The notes under the pieces are model-generated. The model worked only from the letters and a program-made list of their open reading frames with translations, was not told the origin of the DNA and did not search any database. This document shows, one piece after another, positions 47,185 through 55,405 of a stretch of 64,000 nt of DNA; positions within the stretch are counted from its first letter, which is position 1; each line of letters opens with the position of its first letter. The translations under genes and the position numbers were made by a program. Source of the stretch: Saprospiraceae bacterium (lineage in GTDB: Bacteria; Bacteroidota; Bacteroidia; Chitinophagales; Saprospiraceae); contig JADJWV010000003.1 of assembly GCA_016716185.1 (NCBI GenBank), forward strand, positions 62,001-126,000, read 5' to 3'.

Positions 47185-48078
47185 TCAATTTTTAGTTTGT
47201 AATAAATTCATTTCAATCGCGTTCGCTGGTAAGTGGAATGGTTTTTGAATTTCAATGAGATCCGATTTAAAATGCAAGGCTAATGCAGTACCTTCATTTT
47301 TTACATCAGACTGAATGTCGATTGTATTGTTGGTGATTTTTTTAGCTTTCTTTTTGATAAAATTCCAGACGCCCTTCTTGATATAACTCCCTACATCCTG
47401 AGCTTCCTGTGCGGGCTTATGTTCTGCACTCGTATACCCGGCCTGATCAGACACAGGTTTGTTTGCATTCAGGTCAGCGACAATGGGTTCGGTATCTTTC
47501 GATTTCAAATTGCTTGTATCCATGACACTGGAAACTGGTTCTGTATTTTTATTCAATTCGGCTGATCCATCGACAATGATTTCCTGTGTGGACGTGCGAA
47601 CGCTATCCTGTGTCGCAACCGCTAAAGAGGGCTGTTGAATGTTATCTGTATTGGGCGATTCCTGAATTGATTCGATGACCTGATTACTTTGCGGATTTAA
47701 ATTTGAATGAGGAGCAGGTAGAGATTTTTTTTCTACAATGTAACTTTCATCGGGGAGAGAAATTTTCTGGTCGGTTGGTGAAACTTGGTCAACAGCATTT
47801 CCGGGTTCAGGATATTTTAATGTGCCTGGTGACCGGGAGCTCATGTGATCGGGTTTGCGGTACGCCTCTCTGTTCAATAGCAACGAACAAACAACAAGCA
47901 AACAAAGGCTGGCTGCAATAGCCAATCTTTTAATCACCGCCGGAGTCCAGAAAGCCCTTTTCTGATTTTGATTGCGGTACAACTCATGGAACAGAGCTTC
48001 CCGGAATTCTGATCTGGGCTCTTCGCGATCCAGGCGTTCCTTAGAAGCCTGAATGAAATCTTTCAACTTGTCCGCCAT
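47185..48078 (-). CDS. Anti-sigma-like single-pass membrane protein
   Basis: 297 residues from the ATG at 48078, overlapping the end of the sigma-factor frame by 38 bp (a TTG at 48105 would add nine residues). A short cytoplasmic N-terminus, one membrane helix at about 51-68, then a long low-complexity periplasmic region rich in Ser, Pro and Gln. No zinc-binding motif. The position after a sigma gene supports an anti-sigma role. Confidence 0.7.
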   Translation of the reverse strand: MADKLKDFIQASKERLDREEPRSEFREALFHELYRNQNQKRAFWTPAVIKRLAIAASLCLLVVCSLLLNREAYRKPDHMSSRSPGTLKYPEPGNAVDQVSPTDQKISLPDESYIVEKKSLPAPHSNLNPQSNQVIESIQESPNTDNIQQPSLAVATQDSVRTSTQEIIVDGSAELNKNTEPVSSVMDTSNLKSKDTEPIVADLNANKPVSDQAGYTSAEHKPAQEAQDVGSYIKKGVWNFIKKKAKKITNNTIDIQSDVKNEGTALALHFKSDLIEIQKPFHLPANAIEMNLLQTKN

Positions 48079-48376
48079 AGCTTTGTTTTTTTTGAATGAG
48101 TTCAATTAATTTTTGCTTTGCCCTCAGATACTGACTTCTCGAGGTACCTGCGACGATCCCCAATTCTATTGCAATTTCCTCGTGTGTATAATCTTCAAGG
48201 GCATGGAGTGTGAACACGATCCGGTATCGATCGGGAAGTTGTCCGATACAATCGTGAATATGTTCCAGCAAACGCTCCTTTTCCGAATGTTCCAACAGGT
48301 CACTTTCTTCCTGGAGGTTCAGCATCGCAGCATGATTTTCCAAACCATCAAACCGGACATTTTTACTATTTTTCAT
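48041..48376 (-). CDS. ECF sigma factor, 3' part (region 4) after frameshift
   Basis: This frame holds region 4 of a sigma-70 factor (QLPDRYRIVFTLHALEDY, EEIAIELGIVAGTSRSQYLRAKQ in part, with a helix-turn-helix). The preceding region 2 is in another frame (48403-48654). Continuity is restored by adding one base between 48403 and 48402: AAA AGG nTC TGC GTC AAC gives IKR-x-CVNTALQFM running into this frame. Either the gene is broken or one base is missing from the assembly. Confidence 0.75.
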   Translation of the reverse strand: MKNSKNVRFDGLENHAAMLNLQEESDLLEHSEKERLLEHIHDCIGQLPDRYRIVFTLHALEDYTHEEIAIELGIVAGTSRSQYLRAKQKLIELIQKKQSYGGQVERFHSGF

Positions 48377-48654
48377 AAACTGTAACGCGGTGTTGACGCA
48401 GACCTTTTAATCCAGGCCGGCAACATTTCCGCCTGACGCAATTGGCCGATTTTTTCAAAAATCCGCATAAAACTATCCTGCAACACATCATGGGCATCGT
48501 CCGGGTGACCCGTCATCCGCAGACAAAGGTTGTACATCGGCCTGGCGAATTGATCGTACAATTGCCTGAAAGCCTCTGGATCCTTATTTTGCAGCCGTTT
48601 GACCCTCTCCTCCATCTGGTCTTTTTCTGTTGATTTTATATAAAGATGCAGCAT
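48373..48654 (-). CDS. ECF sigma factor, 5' part (region 2) before frameshift
   Basis: Region 2 is clear (DPEAFRQLYDQFARPMYNL, GHPDDAHDVLQDSFMRIFEKI in part), but the frame then changes to the non-homologous ASTPRYSL and stops. See the entry 48041-48376 for the rest. The intact protein would be about 204 residues and head a unit with the anti-sigma-like and barrel genes. Confidence 0.8.
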   Translation of the reverse strand: MLHLYIKSTEKDQMEERVKRLQNKDPEAFRQLYDQFARPMYNLCLRMTGHPDDAHDVLQDSFMRIFEKIGQLRQAEMLPAWIKRSASTPRYSL

Positions 48655-48868
48655 TCTCTAAAACGTTGCATAGCAGCCAAAGAATTTTATGAAATTTTTA
48701 ATCGGGATGGATGACCTATCTGAATTAGAACTCAGCTTGGCCCGTAAATGCCGTGATATTTGAACAAAAGGGATACCAGACACCGCTGGATTACAGCATA
48801 AAATGCGATCTTAGACCCGTTATGAATATTCCATATCCATTGTAATTTTGAGCATTAAAGACTTCAAT

Positions 48869-49387
48869 ATGCAACGATTACCATGGACTTCCAGAACTTT
48901 TCATTTTGATTTGCCTGAAGGATGGATTTTTAATATACTCGAAAGACTTGAAGGTACTCATGTACGGATTGAATCCATGATGCAGGGTATTGACGAGCAA
49001 TTTGCAACACATCGCTTGGGGGGAAAGTGGAGCTTAAAAGACCATATCGGCCATTTAACAGATCTGGAATCCTTGCACGATGGCCGTATAGAAGATTTCC
49101 TTAACAGAAAAAATATATTACGTGCAGCAGACATGCAAAATTTAAAAACCAAGCAGGCCGGGCACCAGGAAAAAATGCTTGCCACTTTAATGGAAGAATT
49201 CCGGAATGTTCGTCATCATTTTATTCAAAGATTTCGTGCATTGGATGATGAAACCTTGCGCTTTCAATCCTTGCATCCACGGCTACAAGTGCCGATGAAA
49301 CCAGTAGACATGGCATTTTTTGTAGCTGAACACGACGATCATCATCTGGCCAGCATGCGCGAAATTTTGCTTAATCACATCCAATAA
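48869..49387 (+). CDS. DinB-family protein
   Basis: 172 residues from the ATG at 48869 (a TTG at 48848 also in frame). Four-helix bundle with the DinB metal His residues in HIGHLTDLE and AEHDDHH. The family includes thiol transferases and damage-inducible proteins of unknown role. It is followed 15 bp later by a secreted protein gene. Confidence 0.85.
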   Translation: MQRLPWTSRTFHFDLPEGWIFNILERLEGTHVRIESMMQGIDEQFATHRLGGKWSLKDHIGHLTDLESLHDGRIEDFLNRKNILRAADMQNLKTKQAGHQEKMLATLMEEFRNVRHHFIQRFRALDDETLRFQSLHPRLQVPMKPVDMAFFVAEHDDHHLASMREILLNHIQ

Positions 49388-49402
49388 AAATTATTGCATT
49401 TC

Positions 49403-49843
49403 ATGAAAATCCTGAAAATTTTGATTCTGCTTGGGCTCTCCGTTTCGTCTTTTTCTCAAATTAGTTTGATGATCGAATGGCCTCCCACACATCCTACAGG
49501 TTGCATGCAGCGCATTCTCGCGAAAGATGATTCACTTGGTCAGATCCGCAATTTAGCCTGTACATCCGAAGCACTGCCAATCGTAATCACAAATTATTCC
49601 AAAGCGCTTGCGTCGTTAGATTTTAAATATTGTCCGGAAAATTTTACCAGCGCGTTTAACAACCACAGAAATGCCTGGGAGTCGCTCATCCCATTCCTGG
49701 AAAAATACGCAGATAAACGGGACGAAATGCATCTGCTTTTCAAAGAAATTGAATCCGGCGAAGATTCCACAATCTTCAAACAAAAGCTCAAAGCGGTATG
49801 GGACAGCTGGGCAGAGGTGGAGAAAGCTTTTCAACAGGAATGA
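49403..49843 (+). CDS. Small secreted protein of unknown function
   Basis: 146 residues from the ATG at 49403 with a signal peptide (LSVSSFSQ). The mature part is helical, with CxxRILAK and a WDSWAEVEKAF tail. No family recognised. It probably shares a transcript with the DinB gene. Confidence 0.6.
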   Translation: MKILKILILLGLSVSSFSQISLMIEWPPTHPTGCMQRILAKDDSLGQIRNLACTSEALPIVITNYSKALASLDFKYCPENFTSAFNNHRNAWESLIPFLEKYADKRDEMHLLFKEIESGEDSTIFKQKLKAVWDSWAEVEKAFQQE

Positions 49844-49885
49844 GTAAACAGGAATGTTTAGGTTTAACGGGATTTTGACTTTTAG

Positions 49886-49943
49886 TCCCGATAAAATATA
49901 TAGAATTATTTCTTTACTAAAATATTATCCAATTTTATCGGGA
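49886..49943. repeat. 58-bp palindromic-ended repeat, copy 3
   Basis: TCCCGATAAAAT ... ATTTTATCGGGA. It is inverted relative to copy 2. TTTAG stands on both sides (49881-49885 and 49944-49948), the reverse complement of the CTAAA beside copy 2. It lies in the spacer after the small secreted protein gene. Confidence 0.8.
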
Positions 49944-50189
49944 TTTAGGCTTTTAGAAAAAGTAGGCAACTACTTTCCTGGTTTATGGAATTTAAATTAT
50001 TTTTCGACGATCTAAATGATTTGATCAACACAAACGTAAAGTAAATTTTCAGTGAATTAAAGATTTAATTTTCTAATATTCGCCGAATATCCGCTTTAAG
50101 CTTTTCGCTTCTAGCCTTAAGCTCATTTACTCCATCTACCATTAACCAATATCCATTAACCCAATTCATGCAATGGAATCCAGTTTCTT

Positions 50190-50248
50190 AGCTTAAAGGC
50201 GTAAGGCGTAAGACTTAAGGCTTAAGGCTGAAGGCGTAAGGCGTAATC
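50190..50248. repeat. TAAGGCG-type tandem repeats
   Basis: About seven imperfect units of GTAAGGC / CTTAAGG, of 7-8 bp each, just beyond the stop of the response regulator. Nothing coding was seen in the rest of the 427-bp spacer 49844-50270. Confidence 0.7.
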
Positions 50249-50270
50249 ATTATGCATTAACCATCATCAA

Positions 50271-50948
50271 TCATCCATCCACCAACCTATACCCCACGGC
50301 TTTCAGGGTGATGATCTGCACATTTGGATCGTTGCGAAAAAACTGGCGAAGCCGGGTAATGTAGACATCCAGATTTCTGGAATTAAAAAAACTATCGTCG
50401 CCCCATATTTTATCCAGAATATATTTTCTGTTCACAATTTCGTTTTTTGCACGTGCAAGCTCCGATAACAATTGGGCTTCCCTGTAAGAAATCCTGCGGA
50501 CTTCGTTTTTATATATCAACTCCAATTTGTCCGGCCAAAATTCATATTGGCCAATTCCAACATACTGACCTGAATTGGACTGCCGACTGTTCGTTAGATT
50601 GTACATGTTATTGATCCGGACAATGAGCTCTTCGAGACTAAATGGCTTTTTAATATAGTCGTTGCCGCCTACACCAAAACCTTTAAGTACATCTTGTGTC
50701 TGAACTTTTGAAGTAATGAAAATGATGGGGATATCGGGATTGATCGTCCGGAGTTCCTTTGCCAATGCAAAACCGTCTTTGACCGGCAACATCACATCAA
50801 AAAGACAGATGTCAGGTTTGAATTGTTCGTAATGCACCATGAGTTCAGCGCCATCCTGAAGATGCAATACCTCGTATGCACGACTTTGCAAAGATTCCCT
50901 GACAACTTTTGCTAATGACAATTCATCTTCAACGTAGAGTATTTTCAT
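50271..50948 (-). CDS. OmpR-family response regulator
   Basis: 225 residues. The receiver has YVEDE, phospho-acceptor Asp51 in CLFDVMLP, Thr in FITSK and Lys in YIKKPF. The winged-helix DNA-binding domain is at about 130-225 (SYREAQLLSELARAKNEIVN in part, NLDVYITRLRQFF). It overlaps the histidine-kinase frame by 4 bp. It is the candidate binder of the TTAACCT direct repeats at 52428, 52611 and 57971, since OmpR-type proteins bind tandem half-sites 10-11 bp apart. Confidence 0.93.
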   Translation of the reverse strand: MKILYVEDELSLAKVVRESLQSRAYEVLHLQDGAELMVHYEQFKPDICLFDVMLPVKDGFALAKELRTINPDIPIIFITSKVQTQDVLKGFGVGGNDYIKKPFSLEELIVRINNMYNLTNSRQSNSGQYVGIGQYEFWPDKLELIYKNEVRRISYREAQLLSELARAKNEIVNRKYILDKIWGDDSFFNSRNLDVYITRLRQFFRNDPNVQIITLKAVGYRLVDG

Positions 50949-51454
50949 GATGCGCTATTAGTCTTTGGCAAGGTGAGTAAAAATTCGTTGCCTAGCGGGC
51001 TTACATGCAAAGTGATGGAACCCCGAAGCGTTTTCATCAGCTGCGTAACGATATAAAGCCCTAAACCATGTCCTTTGACATCATGGACATCGCCCCTGGG
51101 TATTCTGTAAAATTTGTCAAAAATTTTATCCCTGTATTCCGTTTCCAACGGATGGCCATTATCCATTATAGCTATTTTAATGTCAGCATCGCTTTCTGTT
51201 AAAGTGACAAGTACTTTTGGATTTTCTGCCTCTACATATTTGATTGCATTGTCGATGAGGTTGTGCAAGGCCATTACAAAAATCTGTTGGTTTATCAGAA
51301 AGGTTTCTGAATGCAATTTATTGTCCAAAGTTAACTGAACGCCCCTTTGTGCAGCTCTCAGTTTGAAAGAATCTATGACTTCAGCTACAAGCACTGGTAA
51401 GTTTACTTTTTGAAGGTAGAATTGTGATCCATCCATGCCCTGGGAAACGGACAA
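50945..51454 (-). CDS. Sensor histidine kinase, 3' part (HATPase) after frameshift
   Basis: It encodes the ATP-binding domain: N-box HNLIDNAIKY, MDNGHPL, and GHGLGLYIV. The N-terminal part lies in another frame (51403-52374). Adding one base between 51457 and 51456 (GAA AAG nTC TTG TCC, reading EK-V-LSVSQGMDG) joins the two. The gene end overlaps the response-regulator start by 4 bp. Confidence 0.82.
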   Translation of the reverse strand: MSVSQGMDGSQFYLQKVNLPVLVAEVIDSFKLRAAQRGVQLTLDNKLHSETFLINQQIFVMALHNLIDNAIKYVEAENPKVLVTLTESDADIKIAIMDNGHPLETEYRDKIFDKFYRIPRGDVHDVKGHGLGLYIVTQLMKTLRGSITLHVSPLGNEFLLTLPKTNSAS

Positions 51455-52374
51455 GACTTTTCAACCAGCGCATTCAATTTCTGATTTTCGGTTTCTGCTA
51501 TGCGGAAGTACTCCTGCCTTACGGATTCATCCTGTCCCGCCGGAAAATTCTGCAGAGCTTCCAAGGTCACCCCTATGGTGGCAATTGGGGTTTTCAGTTC
51601 GTGGGTCATGTTGCGCATAAAATCCTCCTTCATATCAAACAACTCCTGTTTCTTCTGATAGGAGGAGATGATATGGTAAAACGCAAACAACACCGTAAGA
51701 AATAACAAAATCGATAATACAATCTCCGGTAACATCTGATTGATTAAGTGTGTTCGGTTGTTGCCCTGGATCAAAAAATACTTTTTACCCGAAAAATTAT
51801 CCCGATAGACAGACTTTTCATTTTGATGATCAAATGAAGAGTCGGAAGTTAATTCATAATTTATATGAAGTTGTGAATTCTTTAAATTATCCTTGAAAAT
51901 ATTTTCGACCAAACCAATCACCTCCGAAGGTGTGCTCGTCAAACTCGTGTCCAGACAAAAAGAATCGCTTTGAAATTCAATTTTTAAATTCAAAGAATGG
52001 TCACCAGGTATTTCTTCGCCTAATGTTTTCAAGACCAAAGCCTCAGAAGTTCGGGCAAGGCCTAACACTCGTTTGTTTGTAACAAAGGTATCTGAAGTCA
52101 TAAAACTTGCCTGGTGGTTGACAATCCTTAAATTCTTGACCGTCGAATCCTTATGCAACCACGAACTGCCTTTTAATTCGAATATCATTTTGTCGAGCAC
52201 TTGATTCTCGGCCGTCTTAAAGGCATTTTCCAATAGATATTTGACTTCCCGGCTGAGGTCATTCTTCTCCATTTGGTAGACCGATCTCAAATAAAAAGAC
52301 AGAAAAGCCGCCAGCAATATCAAACTGATAGCTATCGGTGCATATTGATACCCCATTGATTTTCTGAAAGTCAT
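51403..52374 (-). CDS. Sensor histidine kinase, 5' part (sensor and HisKA) before frameshift
   Basis: I prefer the ATG at 52374 (MTFRKSMGYQ) over the one at 52428, because the latter sits inside a direct-repeat box that looks like promoter DNA. Two membrane helices (about 12-32 and 220-240) flank a periplasmic domain; HisKA has the phospho-His in MTHELKTPIAT. After QKLNALVEK the frame is lost. With the 3' part the protein would be about 475 residues, RprX-like. Confidence 0.8.
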   Translation of the reverse strand: MTFRKSMGYQYAPIAISLILLAAFLSFYLRSVYQMEKNDLSREVKYLLENAFKTAENQVLDKMIFELKGSSWLHKDSTVKNLRIVNHQASFMTSDTFVTNKRVLGLARTSEALVLKTLGEEIPGDHSLNLKIEFQSDSFCLDTSLTSTPSEVIGLVENIFKDNLKNSQLHINYELTSDSSFDHQNEKSVYRDNFSGKKYFLIQGNNRTHLINQMLPEIVLSILLFLTVLFAFYHIISSYQKKQELFDMKEDFMRNMTHELKTPIATIGVTLEALQNFPAGQDESVRQEYFRIAETENQKLNALVEKSCPFPRAWMDHNSTFKK

Positions 52375-52427
52375 ACTCTTAAATGCAGGCTCTAAAGTAC
52401 TAAGATAAAGAGAATACAAAAGCCGCA

Positions 52428-52447
52428 TTAACCTTATTTAACCTTAG
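52428..52447 (-). promoter_or_regulatory. TTAACCT direct-repeat box at the kinase promoter
   Basis: Two tandem 10-bp half-sites, TTAACCTTAT and TTAACCTTAG, 54-73 bp before the preferred kinase start. The same box recurs at 52611 and 57971. It probably allows autoregulation by the OmpR-type regulator. Confidence 0.6.
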
Positions 52448-52868
52448 ATGTAATACATTACTAATTTTGAAATTAAATTATTGATCCTCTGCAAAAAACC
52501 CAATATATGGCATTTAAATTTAAAAAAATTAAAGTGTATCTAAATTATCACCATTTAGGATTAATTGATGGTTGCACTTCACTATAAAATCAGGGTTCAC
52601 GCTGATAAAATTAACCTTTTTTAACCTTAGATCAACTTTATTCGATAATTATAATTCACACTCGGGTATGTTAAATACTGTAGATTTTCAAAAAGCGTTA
52701 CTTTTTCTTAATGCATAACGAGTAACGCATCCAATTCATAATTCTGCCTCATCTTTCTATTTGCTTGATTAAGACATTTCACTAACTTCATTGCAGATAT
52801 ATCAGTGTCTAGGGTTTGGCAACAGAATTATGATGGCAGCAACCATTGAATTCTCAATCTGCATAAAA
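52448..52868. other. Spacer holding a second TTAACCT box and conserved leader
   Basis: The segment 52589-52640 is similar to 57949-58000 ahead of the GLPGLI gene: an ATCAG...CTGAT palindrome, AAAATTAACC and the tandem box. No gene follows it on the plus strand, so it may be a relic promoter or a second site for the kinase operon. Confidence 0.5.
52611..52630. promoter_or_regulatory. TTAACCT direct-repeat box, second copy
   Basis: TTAACCTTTT then TTAACCTTAG, a 10-bp period, preceded at 52589-52606 by ATCAGGGTTCACGCTGAT. Located 183 bp from the first copy. Confidence 0.55.
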
Positions 52869-54488
52869 TTATCTCAATATTTGAAAAGCTTTGGTAAATA
52901 CTTTTCCCTGAACCTCCAATTTAATAAAATAACTACCGTTAATAAATGTTGATGGAACATCAATGAGGTATTGTACATCCTTTTCCAAAGATTGGTATTT
53001 GCTCAATAAGACATTTCCAGACATATCGCACAATGAAAGACGGCATCTACTTTGTGTAACATGGCTCAACATGTACAAAAAATTACTCGTTATCGGATTA
53101 GGATGAATATCAAATCCCAAAGATTCGATTGAATTTTCCTGATTATTGTTATCAGAGATACCACAACCTGGAATCAGACATCCATCTTTGTCCAGGTGGA
53201 GCAACCAGGCCCGAACAACATATTCATCACCATCGGCCAGGTATGCGCTGACTACCAAAGATTGGTAAGGCGTTTCTTTCACCTGAATAAATTTAATCCA
53301 GGCTGCACGGGCACTATCCCAGCCTATGGGTTGATATTTTCTTGTCCAAAGCGAATCCCCACTGCCGAAACTTTGTAAAGGACCCCATAATCTGGCTCTA
53401 CAAAAAGGCTGGTACCAATTCGGGCGCTGGCAATGAATCCACGATCAGCTCCGAGCATTTCCAAATAGTATGTCCAGTGATCAACTTTTTTTTCCCCAGG
53501 AAGGGAGTAAGGATACATTGGCGTAAGCTTATATAAAGTATCAAATTCCGGATTTGTATACAATGCGATGGGGATGTAAATTTTAGAATTTATTACAGGA
53601 TCCCATTCATTGCCCAATACCATAAAGTTTCCCTCTAGATCTCTTTTTACATTATAAACAAGACTTCCAGAGATGCCAATAATTTTTCCAAAGGAATTTA
53701 GAAATTGCTTTTTATAAGGCTACCATTTGTGTCATATTTCTTGTAACTTAATCCGACTTTCCCTGTTGGAGAGTTGTTTTTAAAATAAGAAACGACAGAA
53801 ACTATTTCATAATTTCCGTACTCATCCTTATTGATCCAGCAATGATTTTCAAGGGTGTCGGTCAATTTATCTTCCAGAAGAACGATTTTTACTAACGCGA
53901 ATGAAGTGTCCATTTCCATAATTCGTTGCTCACGGATACCAGGTCCAGAGGTCAACTGCGCCCAAACCAGTCGATCTTTCACCCAGGTAATTTCATTCAA
54001 AATAATATCACCGATCCTAGAGTTTTCCAAATAATGAAAGGGCATCTTGCATCCGTTTAGAATTTTCCCACTACGCATATCCAACCTGGCATAACCTCCC
54101 GTACCTTTTAATTGCCCATCCAATGGAAGTGCGTCAAACAAAAAATCATATATACCATTACCTTGGGGATATAAAGAAATCACTTCTCCATAAGGTCGTA
54201 ATCCGGGAATCAAGGAATCCAATATTTTATTTGCGGAGATCAGATTTCGGAATAGTCAAAAATCCAGGCCATAGGGTCAATGATCATATTCCGACCATCT
54301 GAATCCTGTTTAGAAACCATATCACCAATGACATAAATATAATTTGAATCAGCATGTACACCTCTGAATCGGGATTGACCCTTCACTGCACCAACATCGG
54401 GCAGTATGTTGAAATAATTGAATTGCTGGCCATAAACATTGCTTAGTGTCCAGAAAAACAGCACAACATAGATATATCTTTGCTTCAT
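52869..54488 (-). pseudogene. T9SS-sorted secreted protein broken by three frameshifts
   Basis: Four consecutive frames form one gene: 54240-54488 (signal peptide NVYGQQF), 53698-54222, 53324-53623 and 52869-53282 (T9SS sorting domain, IHPNPITSNFLYML). At each joint the next frame can be reached by adding one base: near 54246 in a short A-run (SE-x-NLISANKILDSL), near 53700 (SNF-LNSFGKIIG) and near 53338 in an A-run (GQE-KYQPIGWDS). The restored protein has about 540 residues and no recognised catalytic domain. All three lesions are apparent one-base losses, which fits either decay or a basecalling problem. Confidence 0.8.
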
Positions 54489-54544
54489 TGTCGAGGATTA
54501 TAAGTAAGTTTTAGATAAAGGACTTGCAGCTCACTTAAAGCAAT

Positions 54545-55405
54545 TCAGAATTTAATAATTTTAATAGGTCTATATAAATTTGCGCCGTCACTGAAAATAT
54601 GAACAAAATAAATTCCTGGCGGGAATGGATGCCCAGAACATAATTTTACATTTCTGCCTGCTTGTTGTTGCATTAATTTTCCATTCAAATCTGTAATCTT
54701 GACTTCAAAATTGATTTTTTCGCCGACAGAGGAAATAATTTCAAAGCAATCATAAACCGGATTGGGGACGATAATATATTGCACTTCTGTTTGCTTTTTA
54801 TCGATTGTATCGCTTCTAGAATACTGATTCAGTTCAACAGGAGGATCAATCCGAATATTGTAATAAATATTGAGAAATGACCTGACCAATGTGGTAAAAT
54901 TTCCAAAACTCAAACTAGCCAACGAAATTAAATCACCTAAATCTGCTGAATCCAAATGATAAATATCTTTCTCTAGGGCAATTGCCGATTGTATCCAGTT
55001 AATGGAAGAAATGAAATTTGCCCTGTCCACCGAATCATCGGTAGTTAACACTAAACCATTTACATACTCGATTAATTGATTAATGCTATCCTTGCTAAAT
55101 AAGGCAATAAGCTGTCCGTTAATTTCTAATATTTCATCGGCTCTGGACAACCAAATATTAACACTAGTAGAGTCTAATTCTTGGGAATTCTCAAGGGCCA
55201 AGAGTACAGCCAATTGCATATCGATTTGAATATTTTCCAATTGTGATTGAATGTATGGCATACTGTCAACTGGCGTCTGGGTAAGTTGTGTCAATAAATC
55301 CTGGTATTGTGCATTCAAATTACTCCACCATTCATGATTTTGTGTATCAGAATAAGATTGACTGGTACTGTCACCGTTTCCTGCAATAGAGCTAGGGAAA
55401 TACAT
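54545..55405 (-). CDS. Metalloprotease 3' part with T9SS sorting domain, after frameshift
   Basis: 286-residue frame without a signal peptide, helical in the middle, ending with VPNPVYDCFEIISS and a T9SS sorting domain. It continues the upstream protease frame if one C is removed from CCC (55395-55397): NVFPSSIAGNGDST. I treat it as the C-terminal part of that protein and not as a separate gene. Confidence 0.75.
   Translation of the reverse strand: MYFPSSIAGNGDSTSQSYSDTQNHEWWSNLNAQYQDLLTQLTQTPVDSMPYIQSQLENIQIDMQLAVLLALENSQELDSTSVNIWLSRADEILEINGQLIALFSKDSINQLIEYVNGLVLTTDDSVDRANFISSINWIQSAIALEKDIYHLDSADLGDLISLASLSFGNFTTLVRSFLNIYYNIRIDPPVELNQYSRSDTIDKKQTEVQYIIVPNPVYDCFEIISSVGEKINFEVKITDLNGKLMQQQAGRNVKLCSGHPFPPGIYFVHIFSDGANLYRPIKIIKF

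Noticed and set aside
54545..55405. Independent T9SS-sorted protein gene
   Set aside because: It lacks a signal peptide, overlaps the protease frame by 14 bp and becomes continuous with it after a one-base correction.
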